Below, piece after piece: positions 29,401-36,808 of a stretch of 64,000 nt of DNA; positions within the stretch are counted from its first letter, which is position 1; each line of letters begins with the position of its first letter. A program made the position numbers and the translations under genes. The notes under the pieces were generated by a model. The model had not been told where the DNA came from, did no database searches, and saw nothing but the letters and a program-made list of their open reading frames with translations. Origin of the DNA: an uncultured Tenacibaculum sp. (lineage in GTDB: Bacteria; Bacteroidota; Bacteroidia; Flavobacteriales; Flavobacteriaceae); assembly GCF_947499065.1 (NCBI RefSeq), contig NZ_CANMMT010000003.1, forward strand, positions 62,001-126,000, read 5' to 3'.

Positions 29401-29634
29401 GTAGGACAACCAACATTTGGAGCTGTAATTTCTACAGGAGGAAAAGGATTGCAAAACGGATTTATTCGTATGCCATTTAGAGCTTGGTTTGTGAAAAAAT
29501 CGGGAAAGAATATGGAGAATGAAGCACCAGCTGTACCAGATTATTTAGTAAAGAATGCACCAGGATGGAAAGAAAGAAATGAAGATGCACAATTAAAGAA
29601 AGCAGTTGAGGTATTATTAAAAGATTTGAAATAA
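26464..29634 (+). CDS. Tricorn-like S41 family protease with beta-propeller
   Basis: A secreted 1056-residue peptidase. Order of parts: signal peptide ending FLVAQ (about 21); two WD40/TolB-like propellers (about 22-680) with repeated SPDGKKVA, DRSPQWLDDKTVVFMSDRDG and DRSPVWSADGKKLAF blades; a tricorn-core helical region; a PDZ domain (about 760-830); then the tail-specific protease domain with the conserved IVIDVRYNGGG and the nucleophile segment NSYSNAEIF (about 959-967) followed by GQPTFGAVIST. Such enzymes degrade oligopeptides. A lysine-rich insert (about 546-566) interrupts the second propeller. The export signal indicates a periplasmic role, unlike cytosolic archaeal tricorn. It lies 74 bases behind trpA but has its own terminator. 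Confidence 0.92.
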   Translation: MSKKPFSILAAFLCSSFLVAQNTFIRKPEISPDASQMAFSYQGDIWTYNFGNQQQTRLTIHKAYESNPVWNTNGTEIAFSSNRKGNDNIFTTSIKGGVPKQLTYYPTANIPTNWTKDGDVLFNTRRVYRGPEWDGQMYSVNQKGGTPSRLLTAYGEDAQLSPNGKFIAFVKGACRIAREDYSGSAQRDIWIYNVQTKKYNQITTSNKNDHSPAWDAAGNLYYIGAKSGRYNIYKQSITANGTISGAATQLTSHKKDGVRTFSVSNNGTIVYLSGMNIFKLENGKAQKINLKIYSDNRFEQEITNTVSNKITGYAVSPDGKKVAMEINGEIFVKENNKEKKRSNNVSKHPFRDRSPQWLDDKTVVFMSDRDGHYELYSVVSKDTLVGLQRSLKTKVTKLTSSKEDVDNPIVSPNGKKIAYQVGRGTLMIADIKDGKIVKPQVYSDSWAPTEDFSWSPDSKYIAYSQEDLDFDSEIFIQSVADKSKKMNVSMHPRSDRSPVWSADGKKLAFISNRNGINYDVWMVWLQKEDWEKSKVDHKEGAYYPEKKEDKKSGKKGKKDKKKKKVNVKIDSDRIFDRLVQVTSLQDNEFGPMFSADSEFIYFSATNPATKKRGLYKIKWDGTKSKAIKGVSRAGGFTLNNNKAYFVSGGKLKQMNTKSDKVTGLPHSATYTVNKEKEHVQVFDEGIRALTAGFYDPEFHGYDWKGLVKKYRPWVLSASTYQDYAYMYNLLLGQLNASHMGYFARNTPKNKSEKIGLLGLEVENAKDGARVKYVLNNTVASKSKSKLNVGDVITHVNGQKVQKDTNFYSLLKNTQANEVLLTLKGGKEIVIRPQSSIRRAQYEAWIESRKKLVDKYSNGQLGYIHIQGMNTPSFERFERELKASGYGKKGIVIDVRYNGGGWTTDRLMAVLNVDQHAYTIPRGAAKSLKNNKKFSKNYPFNERAILSVNTKPVVALCNENSYSNAEIFSHAFKNLGLGKLVGQPTFGAVISTGGKGLQNGFIRMPFRAWFVKKSGKNMENEAPAVPDYLVKNAPGWKERNEDAQLKKAVEVLLKDLK

Positions 29635-29662
29635 ACGAAGTAAGTTTAAAGTAAATAAAATG

Positions 29663-29693
29663 AAGCGTAGAATTTAAATTCTACGCTTTTTTT
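29663..29693 (+). terminator. Terminator of the tricorn-like protease gene
   Basis: A 26-base perfect palindrome with the core AGCGTAGAATTTAAATTC and continuation TACGCT, then T7, about 28 bases after the stop. Confidence 0.88.
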
Positions 29694-29698
29694 ATGAC

Positions 29699-29706
29699 TA
29701 TTTTTG
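29699..29706 (+). promoter_or_regulatory. Candidate -7 element of recQ, 4 bases before the ATG
   Basis: TATTTTTG matches TAnnTTTG, is followed by C as in the other short-leader promoters of this window, and lies four bases before the recQ ATG, which would make the transcript leaderless. No TTG -33 box is found; the region upstream is the preceding terminator. Confidence 0.4.
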
Positions 29707-29710
29707 CCTT

Positions 29711-31822
29711 ATGATGGAGATAACGGAAAAAGATTTATTAGAAAAGTTAAAGTCAAATTTTGGATATGATAGTTTTCGATTAGAGCAACAAAAAATCATC
29801 GAAAACATATTAAATAAAAGAGATACGTTGGTTATTATGCCAACAGGTGGAGGAAAATCTATTTGTTATCAATTACCAGCATTATTCTTCAAAGATATTA
29901 CCTTGGTTATTTCACCATTAATAGCATTAATGAAAGATCAGGTCGATAGTTTAAAAGCTAACGGAATACCTGCAACGTATTATAACAGTAGTCAATCAGC
30001 TGAAGAGCAGCAAAAAGTATTTGATGCTATTGTAAATAAAACTGTAAAATTGGTATATGTAGCTCCAGAGAGTTTACCCTTATTGCAAAATATTTTAACC
30101 CAATCTTATATAAGTTGTATAGCTATAGATGAAGCACATTGTATATCGGCTTGGGGGCATGATTTTAGACCTTCATACAAACAATTATCATTTTTAAAAA
30201 AGTCACTACCAGATGTGCCAATTGTAGCACTAACAGCAACAGCAGATAAAGCTACACAAGAAGATATTTTAGAGCAATTGGCCGTACCTAATGCGACTAA
30301 ATATGTAAGTTCATTTAATAGAAAGAATATAAGTTTAGAAGTGCGTCCTGCAAATGATAGGATTAAACAAATTATTCAATTTATCAATCGACGTCCCAAA
30401 GAATCGGGTATTGTTTACTGTTTAAGTAGGAAAGCAACAGAGCAATTAGCAACAAAGCTAAAGCAGAATAATATAGATGCGAAGGCATATCATGCAGGGT
30501 TAACTTTTGAAGAAAGAGCAAAAACACAGGAAGATTTTATAAAGGACGATGTTACTATTATCTGTGCAACAATAGCATTTGGTATGGGAATAGATAAGTC
30601 AAATGTACGTTGGGTAATACATTATAACATGCCAAAAAACATAGAAGGCTATTATCAAGAAATTGGACGTTCTGGACGTGATGGTTTACCTGCAAATGCA
30701 TTGTTGTTTCACAGCTATGCTGATGTAATTCAGTTACGACAATTTATTGCTAATACAGGCAATAAAGAGGTGCAAGAAGCTAAGTTAGATCGAATGAAGC
30801 AGTTTGCAGAAGCAACTGTTTGTAGACGAAAAATTTTACTGAGTTATTTTGGAGAGTTGATAGAAGAAAACTGTGGAAATTGTGATGTTTGTAAAAATCC
30901 ACCTAAGTTTTTTGATGGAACCATTATAGCACAAAAAGCATTATCGGCTATATACCGACTACAACAAAAAGAAGCCATGGGTACAGTAATTGATGTACTT
31001 AGAGGTGCACAAAATGCAACGGTTTTAGATAAAAACTATCAAACATTAAAAACTTATGGAGTAGGTAATGATATATCCTGGAAAGACTGGCAACATTATA
31101 TAATTCAATTAATAAACCAAGGGTATTGTCAAATAGCATTTCATTTAAATAATACATTACAGTTAACAGAGTTTTCAAAAAAAATACTTTTTAGCGGAGA
31201 GAAAATCCAATTAACAATTCCGAAAGAAATAAATAAAGAAGAAAAATTAGTAAGAACTAAAGCTAAACGAACAACTAAGGTGGTTCGAGATACATTATTT
31301 GAACGCTTAAGAAAACTCCGATACAAGATAGCACAAGAGGAAGACATAGCTGCCTATTTGGTGTTTAGTGACGCTACGTTAAGAGAACTAGAAAATGAAA
31401 GACCACAAACAGATAGTGAGTTTTTAGCTATAAGTGGGGTAGGTCAGCGAAAATTAGAAGTGTATGGTGGAGAGTTTATGGAAGAGATAAGAACTTTTTT
31501 ACAAGAAAAAAAGCGAGGAAGAAAGGACACAACATTAGAAACATATAATTTATATAAAGAAGGCTTTTCAATTGAAGAAATTGCAGAGAAAAGAGGTTTA
31601 AAGTCACCAACAGTATTTTCCCACTTATCTAAATTATACTTAGAAGGAAAAGATGTAAGTTTAGATGAGTTTATATCAGCAGATGAATTAAAGTTAATAG
31701 CCAATGCAAAAAAAGTGCTGAGAAACGAAACAGCGTTAAAACCTTATTTTGAGTTTTTAGGAGAGAAAATTCCTTATGAACAAATAAGGGTTGGACTTAC
31801 CATTTTACAAAAGAAAAGATAG
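29711..31822 (+). CDS. recQ: ATP-dependent DNA helicase RecQ
   Basis: 3'-5' superfamily-2 DNA helicase of recombination and replication repair; 703 residues, typical of Bacteroidota. Walker A is PTGGGKS (44-50), the DEAH box is AIDEAHCISAWGHDFRPSY (about 138), motif III is ALTATA, and motif VI is QEIGRSGRDG. The zinc subdomain shows CRRKILLSYFGE and NCGNCDVC. A winged-helix RQC domain follows, then an HRDC domain (about 520-600; SDATLRELENERP, FLAISGVGQRKLEVYG) and a C-terminal helix-turn-helix extension (YNLYKEGFSIEEIAEKRGLK). The start may be 29711 or the adjacent ATG at 29714. The downstream J-like gene follows after 11 bases and is probably co-transcribed. Confidence 0.95.
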   Translation: MMEITEKDLLEKLKSNFGYDSFRLEQQKIIENILNKRDTLVIMPTGGGKSICYQLPALFFKDITLVISPLIALMKDQVDSLKANGIPATYYNSSQSAEEQQKVFDAIVNKTVKLVYVAPESLPLLQNILTQSYISCIAIDEAHCISAWGHDFRPSYKQLSFLKKSLPDVPIVALTATADKATQEDILEQLAVPNATKYVSSFNRKNISLEVRPANDRIKQIIQFINRRPKESGIVYCLSRKATEQLATKLKQNNIDAKAYHAGLTFEERAKTQEDFIKDDVTIICATIAFGMGIDKSNVRWVIHYNMPKNIEGYYQEIGRSGRDGLPANALLFHSYADVIQLRQFIANTGNKEVQEAKLDRMKQFAEATVCRRKILLSYFGELIEENCGNCDVCKNPPKFFDGTIIAQKALSAIYRLQQKEAMGTVIDVLRGAQNATVLDKNYQTLKTYGVGNDISWKDWQHYIIQLINQGYCQIAFHLNNTLQLTEFSKKILFSGEKIQLTIPKEINKEEKLVRTKAKRTTKVVRDTLFERLRKLRYKIAQEEDIAAYLVFSDATLRELENERPQTDSEFLAISGVGQRKLEVYGGEFMEEIRTFLQEKKRGRKDTTLETYNLYKEGFSIEEIAEKRGLKSPTVFSHLSKLYLEGKDVSLDEFISADELKLIANAKKVLRNETALKPYFEFLGEKIPYEQIRVGLTILQKKR

Positions 31823-31833
31823 TTTTAAAAGTA

Positions 31834-32547
31834 ATGGAAGATTCTCAATTACCAATAGATTTTACAAGTAATGAAGCTTTAAAATTAAAAGAGCAAATAC
31901 TTAACTTAGAAAAGGAAATAAAAAAAGTTAGAGAAAAATTATTGCCTTTTGAGCAATTATTGCGAAATGCTATAGCTGATTTAATTGTAGAAGAAAGGGA
32001 ATTGGTAATTCTATACAAAAAACAAAAAAAAGCAAAAAAAGAAAAACGATTAGAACAAAAGCGTAGAGGAAAAAATTATAAAGAGCCCAAAGGATTAAAA
32101 GTAATACAAAAAGAAAAAGTTAGCATAGCTAAAGAAGATGTAAAGGAGAAAAAAAGATTGTATAAAGAAGCTATGTTATATGTACATCCAGATAAGTTTT
32201 CAATGAATGGAGAAGAAGAAACATTGGCAACAGATATTACAACTAAACTAATAGAAATCTACCAAACGGGAACTTTAGAAGAATTAAAAGAGTACCATTC
32301 ATATATATTTAGTGGGAATTTAGGAGTTAAGATACCAGAAGGCTTTATACCTAAGTCAGATACGAATAGTAATAACTATTTAAAAAATGAACTTGTACGC
32401 TTAAAAAAAGAGTTAGAAAAATTATTAAATAGCTATACAAACAAAGTTCTAAATGAATATGACAAGCCTATGTTGTTTGTAGATGAATTAAAAGCATACT
32501 ATAAAGACAGGATTTTTAAACTAAAAAAGAGAACACGAACAAAATAA
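31834..32547 (+). CDS. Coiled-coil protein with a J-domain-like HPD motif
   Basis: A 237-residue highly charged protein. The N-terminal 110 residues are a lysine/glutamate-rich coiled coil (EKEIKKVREKLLPFEQLLRN...KKQKKAKKEKRLEQKRRG). At 111-125 lies KEAMLYVHPDKFSMN, carrying the His-Pro-Asp tripeptide (118-120) that in DnaJ proteins stimulates Hsp70 ATPase, flanked by helices that could be helix II and III. The end is another coiled coil. The J domain is incomplete by length and not at the N-terminus, so co-chaperone function is an inference. It follows recQ by 11 bases. No membrane segments or signal peptide are seen. Confidence 0.75.
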   Translation: MEDSQLPIDFTSNEALKLKEQILNLEKEIKKVREKLLPFEQLLRNAIADLIVEERELVILYKKQKKAKKEKRLEQKRRGKNYKEPKGLKVIQKEKVSIAKEDVKEKKRLYKEAMLYVHPDKFSMNGEEETLATDITTKLIEIYQTGTLEELKEYHSYIFSGNLGVKIPEGFIPKSDTNSNNYLKNELVRLKKELEKLLNSYTNKVLNEYDKPMLFVDELKAYYKDRIFKLKKRTRTK

Positions 32548-32577
32548 AACGACATCCAATTATTTAAGATGTCGTTT
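32547..32577. terminator. Shared terminator between convergent genes
   Basis: AAACGACATC and GATGTCGTTT form a 10-pair stem with an 11-base loop, located between the convergent J-like gene and the sigma-linked membrane gene. The A and T flanks are symmetric, so it can serve both strands. Confidence 0.75.
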
Positions 32578-32587
32578 AAATAGTTTT

Positions 32588-33208
32588 TTATTCAGTTTTC
32601 AATTGATCCATTTCTTTAATGAGGTCATCTAATTTTGAAATTTGAGTAGCGTATAAAATTTTAGTAGAAATATTATAAACTACAAATCCTATAACAGATA
32701 CACAAACAGCGATAAGAAAGCCAACACTAATCATTTTTAATAAAGAAGTATCGCTGGAAATAAATTTTGAAAGAAAACTCTTTTCTTTAAGATTATAAGC
32801 AAGAATAAATATTGATAAAACAGCTGCAGGAATCGCAAAAACAAAAAGTTTTTTAGTCGATTTCATAATAATACTAATAATATATCTGTATTGTTTTAGG
32901 TAAGATAAGTTATCAGATTTAACATCAATATCTTTAAATTTTTTCAACAGATTACTATTAAAAAAGTACAAGCATAAAATTAAAAATGCAGCATATAACC
33001 CAATGATGACTTCAGAAAGCAATGTCATTCCTATTACAACAATTATAGCCATTGGAATAAGCCCTTTGTTATCTATTTCATAAGTGCGTTTAATCTTATT
33101 GATAATAGATTTTGATTTCTGATTGTATAAATTATTTATTTTAGGAGCAATTAACGATTGTTCGTTAATAAAAGCTTCAGTCCATATTTTCTCAATTGAT
33201 TTTTCCAT
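32588..33208 (-). CDS. Membrane protein encoded with an ECF sigma factor
   Basis: A 206-residue protein with a soluble N-terminal segment of about 45 residues and four predicted membrane helices (GLIPMAIIVVIGMTLLSEVI; GLYAAFLILCLYFF; LFVFAIPAAVLSIFILAY; MISVGFLIAVCVSVIGFVVY), ending in a short acidic coiled coil (ISKLDDLIKEMDQLK). Its start overlaps the end of the sigma gene by 17 bases, so the two are translationally coupled. That position suggests it controls the sigma factor as a membrane anti-sigma-like partner, but I see no zinc-finger or known anti-sigma motif, so this is inference. Confidence 0.75.
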   Translation of the reverse strand: MEKSIEKIWTEAFINEQSLIAPKINNLYNQKSKSIINKIKRTYEIDNKGLIPMAIIVVIGMTLLSEVIIGLYAAFLILCLYFFNSNLLKKFKDIDVKSDNLSYLKQYRYIISIIMKSTKKLFVFAIPAAVLSIFILAYNLKEKSFLSKFISSDTSLLKMISVGFLIAVCVSVIGFVVYNISTKILYATQISKLDDLIKEMDQLKTE

Positions 33209-33674
33209 CTAATAATATTTTTAATTGTTTTTTAATTCTGTTAATACGTACACCAATATTGTTAGCGCTAGTTCCAATAATTGCTGCAATTTCTTTGTTA
33301 GGGTTTTCTTCTAAATAAAGCAGGATAATTGCTCTATCTAGTTCCGACAATTTTTTAATAGCATCATATAACAAATTCAAATTTTCATCTTCAAAAGCAG
33401 CGTTTTTATCAGTTTCTTCATGAAAAACTTCAACAACATTAGCTCTTCTTTTGTTTTTTTTAGAAAGCGTTAAACAAATGTTTAAAGTAATTCTATATAT
33501 CCAAGTAGACCATTTTGATTTATTTTGAAAAGCATCTCTACTTTTCCAAATCTGTAAGCAAGCTTCTTGATAAAAATCTTCGAAGTCTTCTTCAGAGTCA
33601 GTATAAGCTCTACATATTTTAATAATAATACCTGCATGAGGCAAAATAGATGTTATATAAAAGTCGTTACTCAA
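33192..33674 (-). CDS. ECF-type RNA polymerase sigma factor (TTG start)
   Basis: Group-4 sigma factor of 160 residues. Region 2 includes DFEDFYQEACLQIWKSRDAF and KWSTWIYRITLNICL, with the core-binding and -10 recognising helix. Region 4 is LSELDRAIILLYLEENPNKEIAAIIGTSANNIGVRINRIKKQL with a helix-turn-helix. There is no ATG near the required N-terminus: the frame begins at TTG (33674-33672), and a downstream ATG would delete region 2. It is divergent from the GbsR-like gene across 121 bases and overlaps its membrane partner downstream. The signal it answers to is unknown. Confidence 0.9.
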   Translation of the reverse strand: MSNDFYITSILPHAGIIIKICRAYTDSEEDFEDFYQEACLQIWKSRDAFQNKSKWSTWIYRITLNICLTLSKKNKRRANVVEVFHEETDKNAAFEDENLNLLYDAIKKLSELDRAIILLYLEENPNKEIAAIIGTSANNIGVRINRIKKQLKILLDGKIN

Positions 33675-33761
33675 AATTGTTTTTTGTTGATTAGTAAATC
33701 GAGAATTTAAATTATTACAAGAATAAAGAAAAAAATAAAAATATTTTATTTTCAGAAATTA

Positions 33762-33791
33762 TTGAAAGTTAAGAAAAAAGATATATATTTG
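33762..33791 (+). promoter_or_regulatory. Promoter of the GbsR-headed operon
   Basis: TTG at 33762-33764, a 19-base spacer, TATATTTG at 33784-33791: a full match to the Bacteroidota consensus. The ATG at 33796 is only four bases beyond, predicting a leaderless mRNA. Confidence 0.7.
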
Positions 33792-33795
33792 CAAT

Positions 33796-34302
33796 ATGAA
33801 GTTAGAAGACGCGAAATTAAAATACATTCATACTTGGGGTAGTTTGGCTACAAACTGGGGGATTAATAAAACCATGGCGCAGGTACATGCATTGTTATTA
33901 GTATCTACCAAACCATTATCTGCAGATGAGATTATGGACACTTTAAAAATATCTCGCGGAAATGTAAATATGAATGTAAGAGCGTTGATTGATTGGGGAA
34001 TTGTAAGCAAAGAATTAGTAGTAGGAGAGCGTAAAGAGTTTTTTATTGCAGGAAAAGATATCTGGGAATTATTTAAACAAGTAACAAAAGAGCGTAAGAA
34101 AAGAGAGATAGAACCTGTATTAAAGGTTTTAGACGATTTGAAAAATGGAGTAGAAGAAAACTCAGAAGATGCAGAAGAATTTAAAAAGCTAATGAATGAT
34201 CTTTCATCAGTAACAACAACGGTAAATGGTATTTTAGATAAAGCAATTAAGGCTGATGAGCATTGGTTGTTATCTAATTTTACTAAAATGATAAAAAAGT
34301 AA
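33796..34302 (+). CDS. GbsR/MarR-family transcriptional regulator
   Basis: A 168-residue winged-helix regulator. After a helical N-terminus (HTWGSLATNWGINKTMAQVHALLLVS) comes the HTH (PLSADEIMDTLKISRGNVNMNVRALIDWGIVSKE) and wing (VVGERKEFFIAGKDIWELF), the pattern of the GbsR subfamily, then a C-terminal dimerisation helix pair. GbsR of Bacillus senses choline, but flavobacterial members have unknown ligands. It heads a co-directional series of seven further genes with small gaps or ATGA overlaps, so it most likely regulates that operon and itself. Its promoter predicts a leaderless start. Confidence 0.88.
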   Translation: MKLEDAKLKYIHTWGSLATNWGINKTMAQVHALLLVSTKPLSADEIMDTLKISRGNVNMNVRALIDWGIVSKELVVGERKEFFIAGKDIWELFKQVTKERKKREIEPVLKVLDDLKNGVEENSEDAEEFKKLMNDLSSVTTTVNGILDKAIKADEHWLLSNFTKMIKK

Positions 34303-34340
34303 AAAAATTTACAAACAAACTTTCAATAATTTCTGAAAAT

Positions 34341-34682
34341 ATGAAACATATAGGAATTTTAATACATGTCAATCGAGTAATTGTATGGGCTACTTTAATA
34401 TTATATGCTACTATTTTCTTAGGGTTATGTGCTCAAATAATATTAGGGTGTTCACAAGTTTTAACAGGAATAGTTTTATTGTATTTTATAAAAAACTTCT
34501 CGAAAAAAAATCAGAAAAGACTAAAGTTTTATTGGGGGTTTGTAATTACTTATGGGATTCTTTGGATTACAGATTTTATAAATTTTTATGATGATTTATG
34601 GTTTGTTGCTATGATTGTTTTGCCTTTAAGTATTGCAGGTTATTTCACTTTCATTTTAGAATCAATAAAGAAAGAGCTATGA
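34341..34682 (+). CDS. Small four-helix membrane protein, unknown function
   Basis: A 113-residue inner-membrane protein with about four hydrophobic helices (VIVWATLILYATIFLGLCAQII; VLTGIVLLYFI; FYWGFVITYGILWITDFI; WFVAMIVLPLSIAGYFTFIL) and basic ends. I do not recognise a family. It is the second gene of the GbsR-headed operon, 38 bases after the regulator. Its stop overlaps the start of the next membrane gene (ATGA), indicating coupled synthesis, perhaps of a heteromeric membrane complex (inference). Confidence 0.75.
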   Translation: MKHIGILIHVNRVIVWATLILYATIFLGLCAQIILGCSQVLTGIVLLYFIKNFSKKNQKRLKFYWGFVITYGILWITDFINFYDDLWFVAMIVLPLSIAGYFTFILESIKKEL

Positions 34683-35023
34683 ATCAAGTAACCTATATAA
34701 TTTATGTTTTGCTATCAATTCTTATTGTAATTAAGGTTGGAAATGAATGTTATAGTAATGGCAAAATTTACATCTTAAATTATTTTCCAAAGGATGTAAA
34801 CTTCGGTAATGGAATCAATAAATTGCTAAGAACTGCTTATTATTTATTAAACATTGGTTTGGTTATATGGAGCCTAAATTCAATGAAAGAAATCACCACT
34901 TCTACGGATGTTATAAAAGAGATTACGAATAGATTAAGCTATGTATTCTTAATAGTAGGCTCTCTTCATTTCATCAATATTTATACAGTCTATTTAATTC
35001 ATAAACATTTTAAGAAAAAGTAA
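34679..35023 (+). CDS. Small membrane protein, paralogue of the 126-residue protein downstream
   Basis: A 114-residue membrane protein beginning MNQVTYIIYVLLSILIV, with about three helices. The start at 34679 is chosen because it overlaps the previous stop as ATGA and removes an unlikely Cys/Phe-rich extension. It shares with the protein at 35535 the pattern N-GKI(Y/F)-L--F---V...NKL---YLLNIG, so the two arose by duplication within the operon. Function unknown. The next gene, a split-barrel protein, begins after one base. Confidence 0.75.
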   Translation: MNQVTYIIYVLLSILIVIKVGNECYSNGKIYILNYFPKDVNFGNGINKLLRTAYYLLNIGLVIWSLNSMKEITTSTDVIKEITNRLSYVFLIVGSLHFINIYTVYLIHKHFKKK

Positions 35024-35024
35024 T

Positions 35025-35516
35025 ATGGAAATTCAACTAAAAGAAAACTGGAAAAAAATTAAAGAACATTTTAGAAAAAGCAGACAAGAAAATATGCATG
35101 TTTCTATAGCTTCAGTTAATGCTAATAACGAGCCGACAGTAACTCCAATAGGTTCTTTGTTTTTAAACGATAATCAAACAGGTTTTTATTTTGAAAAATT
35201 TGCCACCAAGCTAAAAGAGAATAAAAAAACAAACAAAAATATATGTGTGCTTGCGGTAAATACCAATAAATGGTTTTGGTTAAAATCATTGTTTTTAGGC
35301 AAGTTTTTAGAGTATCCAGGAGTAAAGTTATATGGTGAGTTAGGAATTAAAAGAGATGCAAATGAAGCGGAATTCCGAGCAATGCAACGTAGAGTTAGAA
35401 AAGCAAAACTATTAAAAGGATACACATATTTATGGAAAGACATGAGTATGGTAAGAGAAATAAAATTTACAAAGGCAGAGAAAATAAATCTCGCAAGAAT
35501 GACAAGAAAATTATAA
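35025..35516 (+). CDS. Pyridoxamine 5'-phosphate oxidase-like split-barrel protein
   Basis: A 163-residue soluble protein with the FMN-binding split-barrel pattern: MHVSIASVNANNEPTVTPIGSLFLNDNQTGFYF, then an FATKLKENKKTNKNICVLAVN strand and a helical C-terminus (LLKGYTYLWKDMSM). Relatives bind FMN, F420 or haem and include general-stress and haem-degrading enzymes; which applies here cannot be decided. It sits between the two paralogous small membrane proteins, one base after the first and 18 before the second, so an electron-transfer or redox role beside the membrane is conceivable (inference). Confidence 0.75.
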   Translation: MEIQLKENWKKIKEHFRKSRQENMHVSIASVNANNEPTVTPIGSLFLNDNQTGFYFEKFATKLKENKKTNKNICVLAVNTNKWFWLKSLFLGKFLEYPGVKLYGELGIKRDANEAEFRAMQRRVRKAKLLKGYTYLWKDMSMVREIKFTKAEKINLARMTRKL

Positions 35517-35534
35517 ATCACTAAAAATAGTAAT

Positions 35535-35915
35535 ATGAACACTTCATTAGAATTAATAGCTTACATCATTTATTTACCTATTAGTATAGGACTTACAACA
35601 TTTGTGTCACAACATTTATTTAAAAATAGTAAAATATTTATGCTGGATATTTTTCATCAAAAAGTAGAAATAGCAATGGCTACAAATAAACTTTTTAAAA
35701 TAGGTTTCTATTTATTAAACATAGGTTTTGCTTTGCGAATTATAGAAATATACAGCCTAACAGGTTATAAAGATTTAGTAGAAACACTAAGTTCAAAAAT
35801 TGGTGGTTTCTCAATTTACTTAGGACTTGTAATGATTTTCTTTATTCTGTTTTTCTTAAAAGGAAGAAAAGCAAGTAAAGAAGGTAATTTAAAAATTGAA
35901 AAAGAAAAGTTATGA
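35535..35915 (+). CDS. Small membrane protein, paralogue of the 114-residue protein upstream
   Basis: A 126-residue protein with about three membrane helices (LELIAYIIYLPISIGLTTFV; KIGFYLLNIGFALRIIEI; IYLGLVMIFFILFFL) and a lysine-rich cytoplasmic tail (KGRKASKEGNLKIEKEKL). It shares NSKIFMLDIFHQKV...NKLFKIGFYLLNIG with the gene at 34679. No known family is recognised. Its stop overlaps the next gene's ATG by four bases. Two diverged copies flanking a split-barrel protein suggest a two-subunit membrane assembly, which is inference. Confidence 0.75.
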   Translation: MNTSLELIAYIIYLPISIGLTTFVSQHLFKNSKIFMLDIFHQKVEIAMATNKLFKIGFYLLNIGFALRIIEIYSLTGYKDLVETLSSKIGGFSIYLGLVMIFFILFFLKGRKASKEGNLKIEKEKL

Positions 35916-36805
35916 AAATAGTAATAGCTGGAGGAACTGGATATTTGGGAAATTTGCTTATTGAATATTATAAAAAAGAAAAAGAAAATCAAATTTACAT
36001 TTTAACTAGAAAACAAAAGATAAATGTAGATAATGTTAATTATATACAATGGGATGGAATTTCTAAAGGTTATTGGACAGTTTTGTTAAACAACACAGAT
36101 GTGTTAATTAATTTAGCAGGAAAATCAGTCAATTGTAGATATCATCAAAAAAATAAAGATGAAATTTATAAAAGCAGATTAAATAGCACTGCTTTACTCT
36201 GTGAGGTAGTCCAAGAATTAGAATTTCCACCAAAAGTATTTATTCAGTCTTCTTCAGCGACTATTTATGAGCATTCAGAAAATAAATTGATGACAGAAGA
36301 AAAAGGAAAAATTGGAACAGATTTTTCAATGGATGTATGTAAGAAATGGGAAGAAGTATTTAATAGCTATAAGTTTAAACGAACTAAAAAAATTATCACA
36401 AGAACTTCTATAGTTTTAGGTCAAAAAGGAGGTGCTTTTCCTATAATGAAAAAAATGGTGGAATTAGGTTTTGGAGGAAGACAAGGAAAAGGAAATCAGT
36501 ATATAAGTTGGATTACAGAGAAAGATTATGTAAAAGCGATTAACTTTTTAATACATGAAAAAGAAGGAGTTTATAATGTTTGCGCTCCTAATCCAATACA
36601 AAATTATGATTTTCAGAATTTATTGAAACGAAAGTTAAACATGTCATTAGGTTTAAATGTTTCAGAAAACTTGCTTAAAATAGGAGCAAAAATCATAGGA
36701 ACAGAACCAGAATTATTACTGAAAAGTAGAAATGTATACCCTGAAAAACTATTAGAGTTAGGTTTTAATTTTACTACCAAAACTTTTAAGGAATTTAAAA
36801 TATAA
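35912..36805 (+). CDS. TIGR01777-type NAD(P)-dependent epimerase
   Basis: A 297-residue extended short-chain dehydrogenase fold. The N-terminus KIVIAGGTGYLGNLLIEYY has the GGTGYLG dinucleotide loop; DVLINLAGKSVNCRYHQKNKDEIYKSRLNSTALL is the signature of the YfcH/TIGR01777 family, with IQSSSATIYEHSE holding the Ser/Tyr region and WITEKDYV further on; the C-terminus matches DUF1731. Substrate unknown. It overlaps the preceding gene by four bases and is followed by an SRPBCC gene after three. In other bacteria such epimerases often sit beside SRPBCC and photolyase genes; no photolyase occurs in this window. Confidence 0.88.
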   Translation: MKIVIAGGTGYLGNLLIEYYKKEKENQIYILTRKQKINVDNVNYIQWDGISKGYWTVLLNNTDVLINLAGKSVNCRYHQKNKDEIYKSRLNSTALLCEVVQELEFPPKVFIQSSSATIYEHSENKLMTEEKGKIGTDFSMDVCKKWEEVFNSYKFKRTKKIITRTSIVLGQKGGAFPIMKKMVELGFGGRQGKGNQYISWITEKDYVKAINFLIHEKEGVYNVCAPNPIQNYDFQNLLKRKLNMSLGLNVSENLLKIGAKIIGTEPELLLKSRNVYPEKLLELGFNFTTKTFKEFKI

Positions 36806-36808
36806 TTT

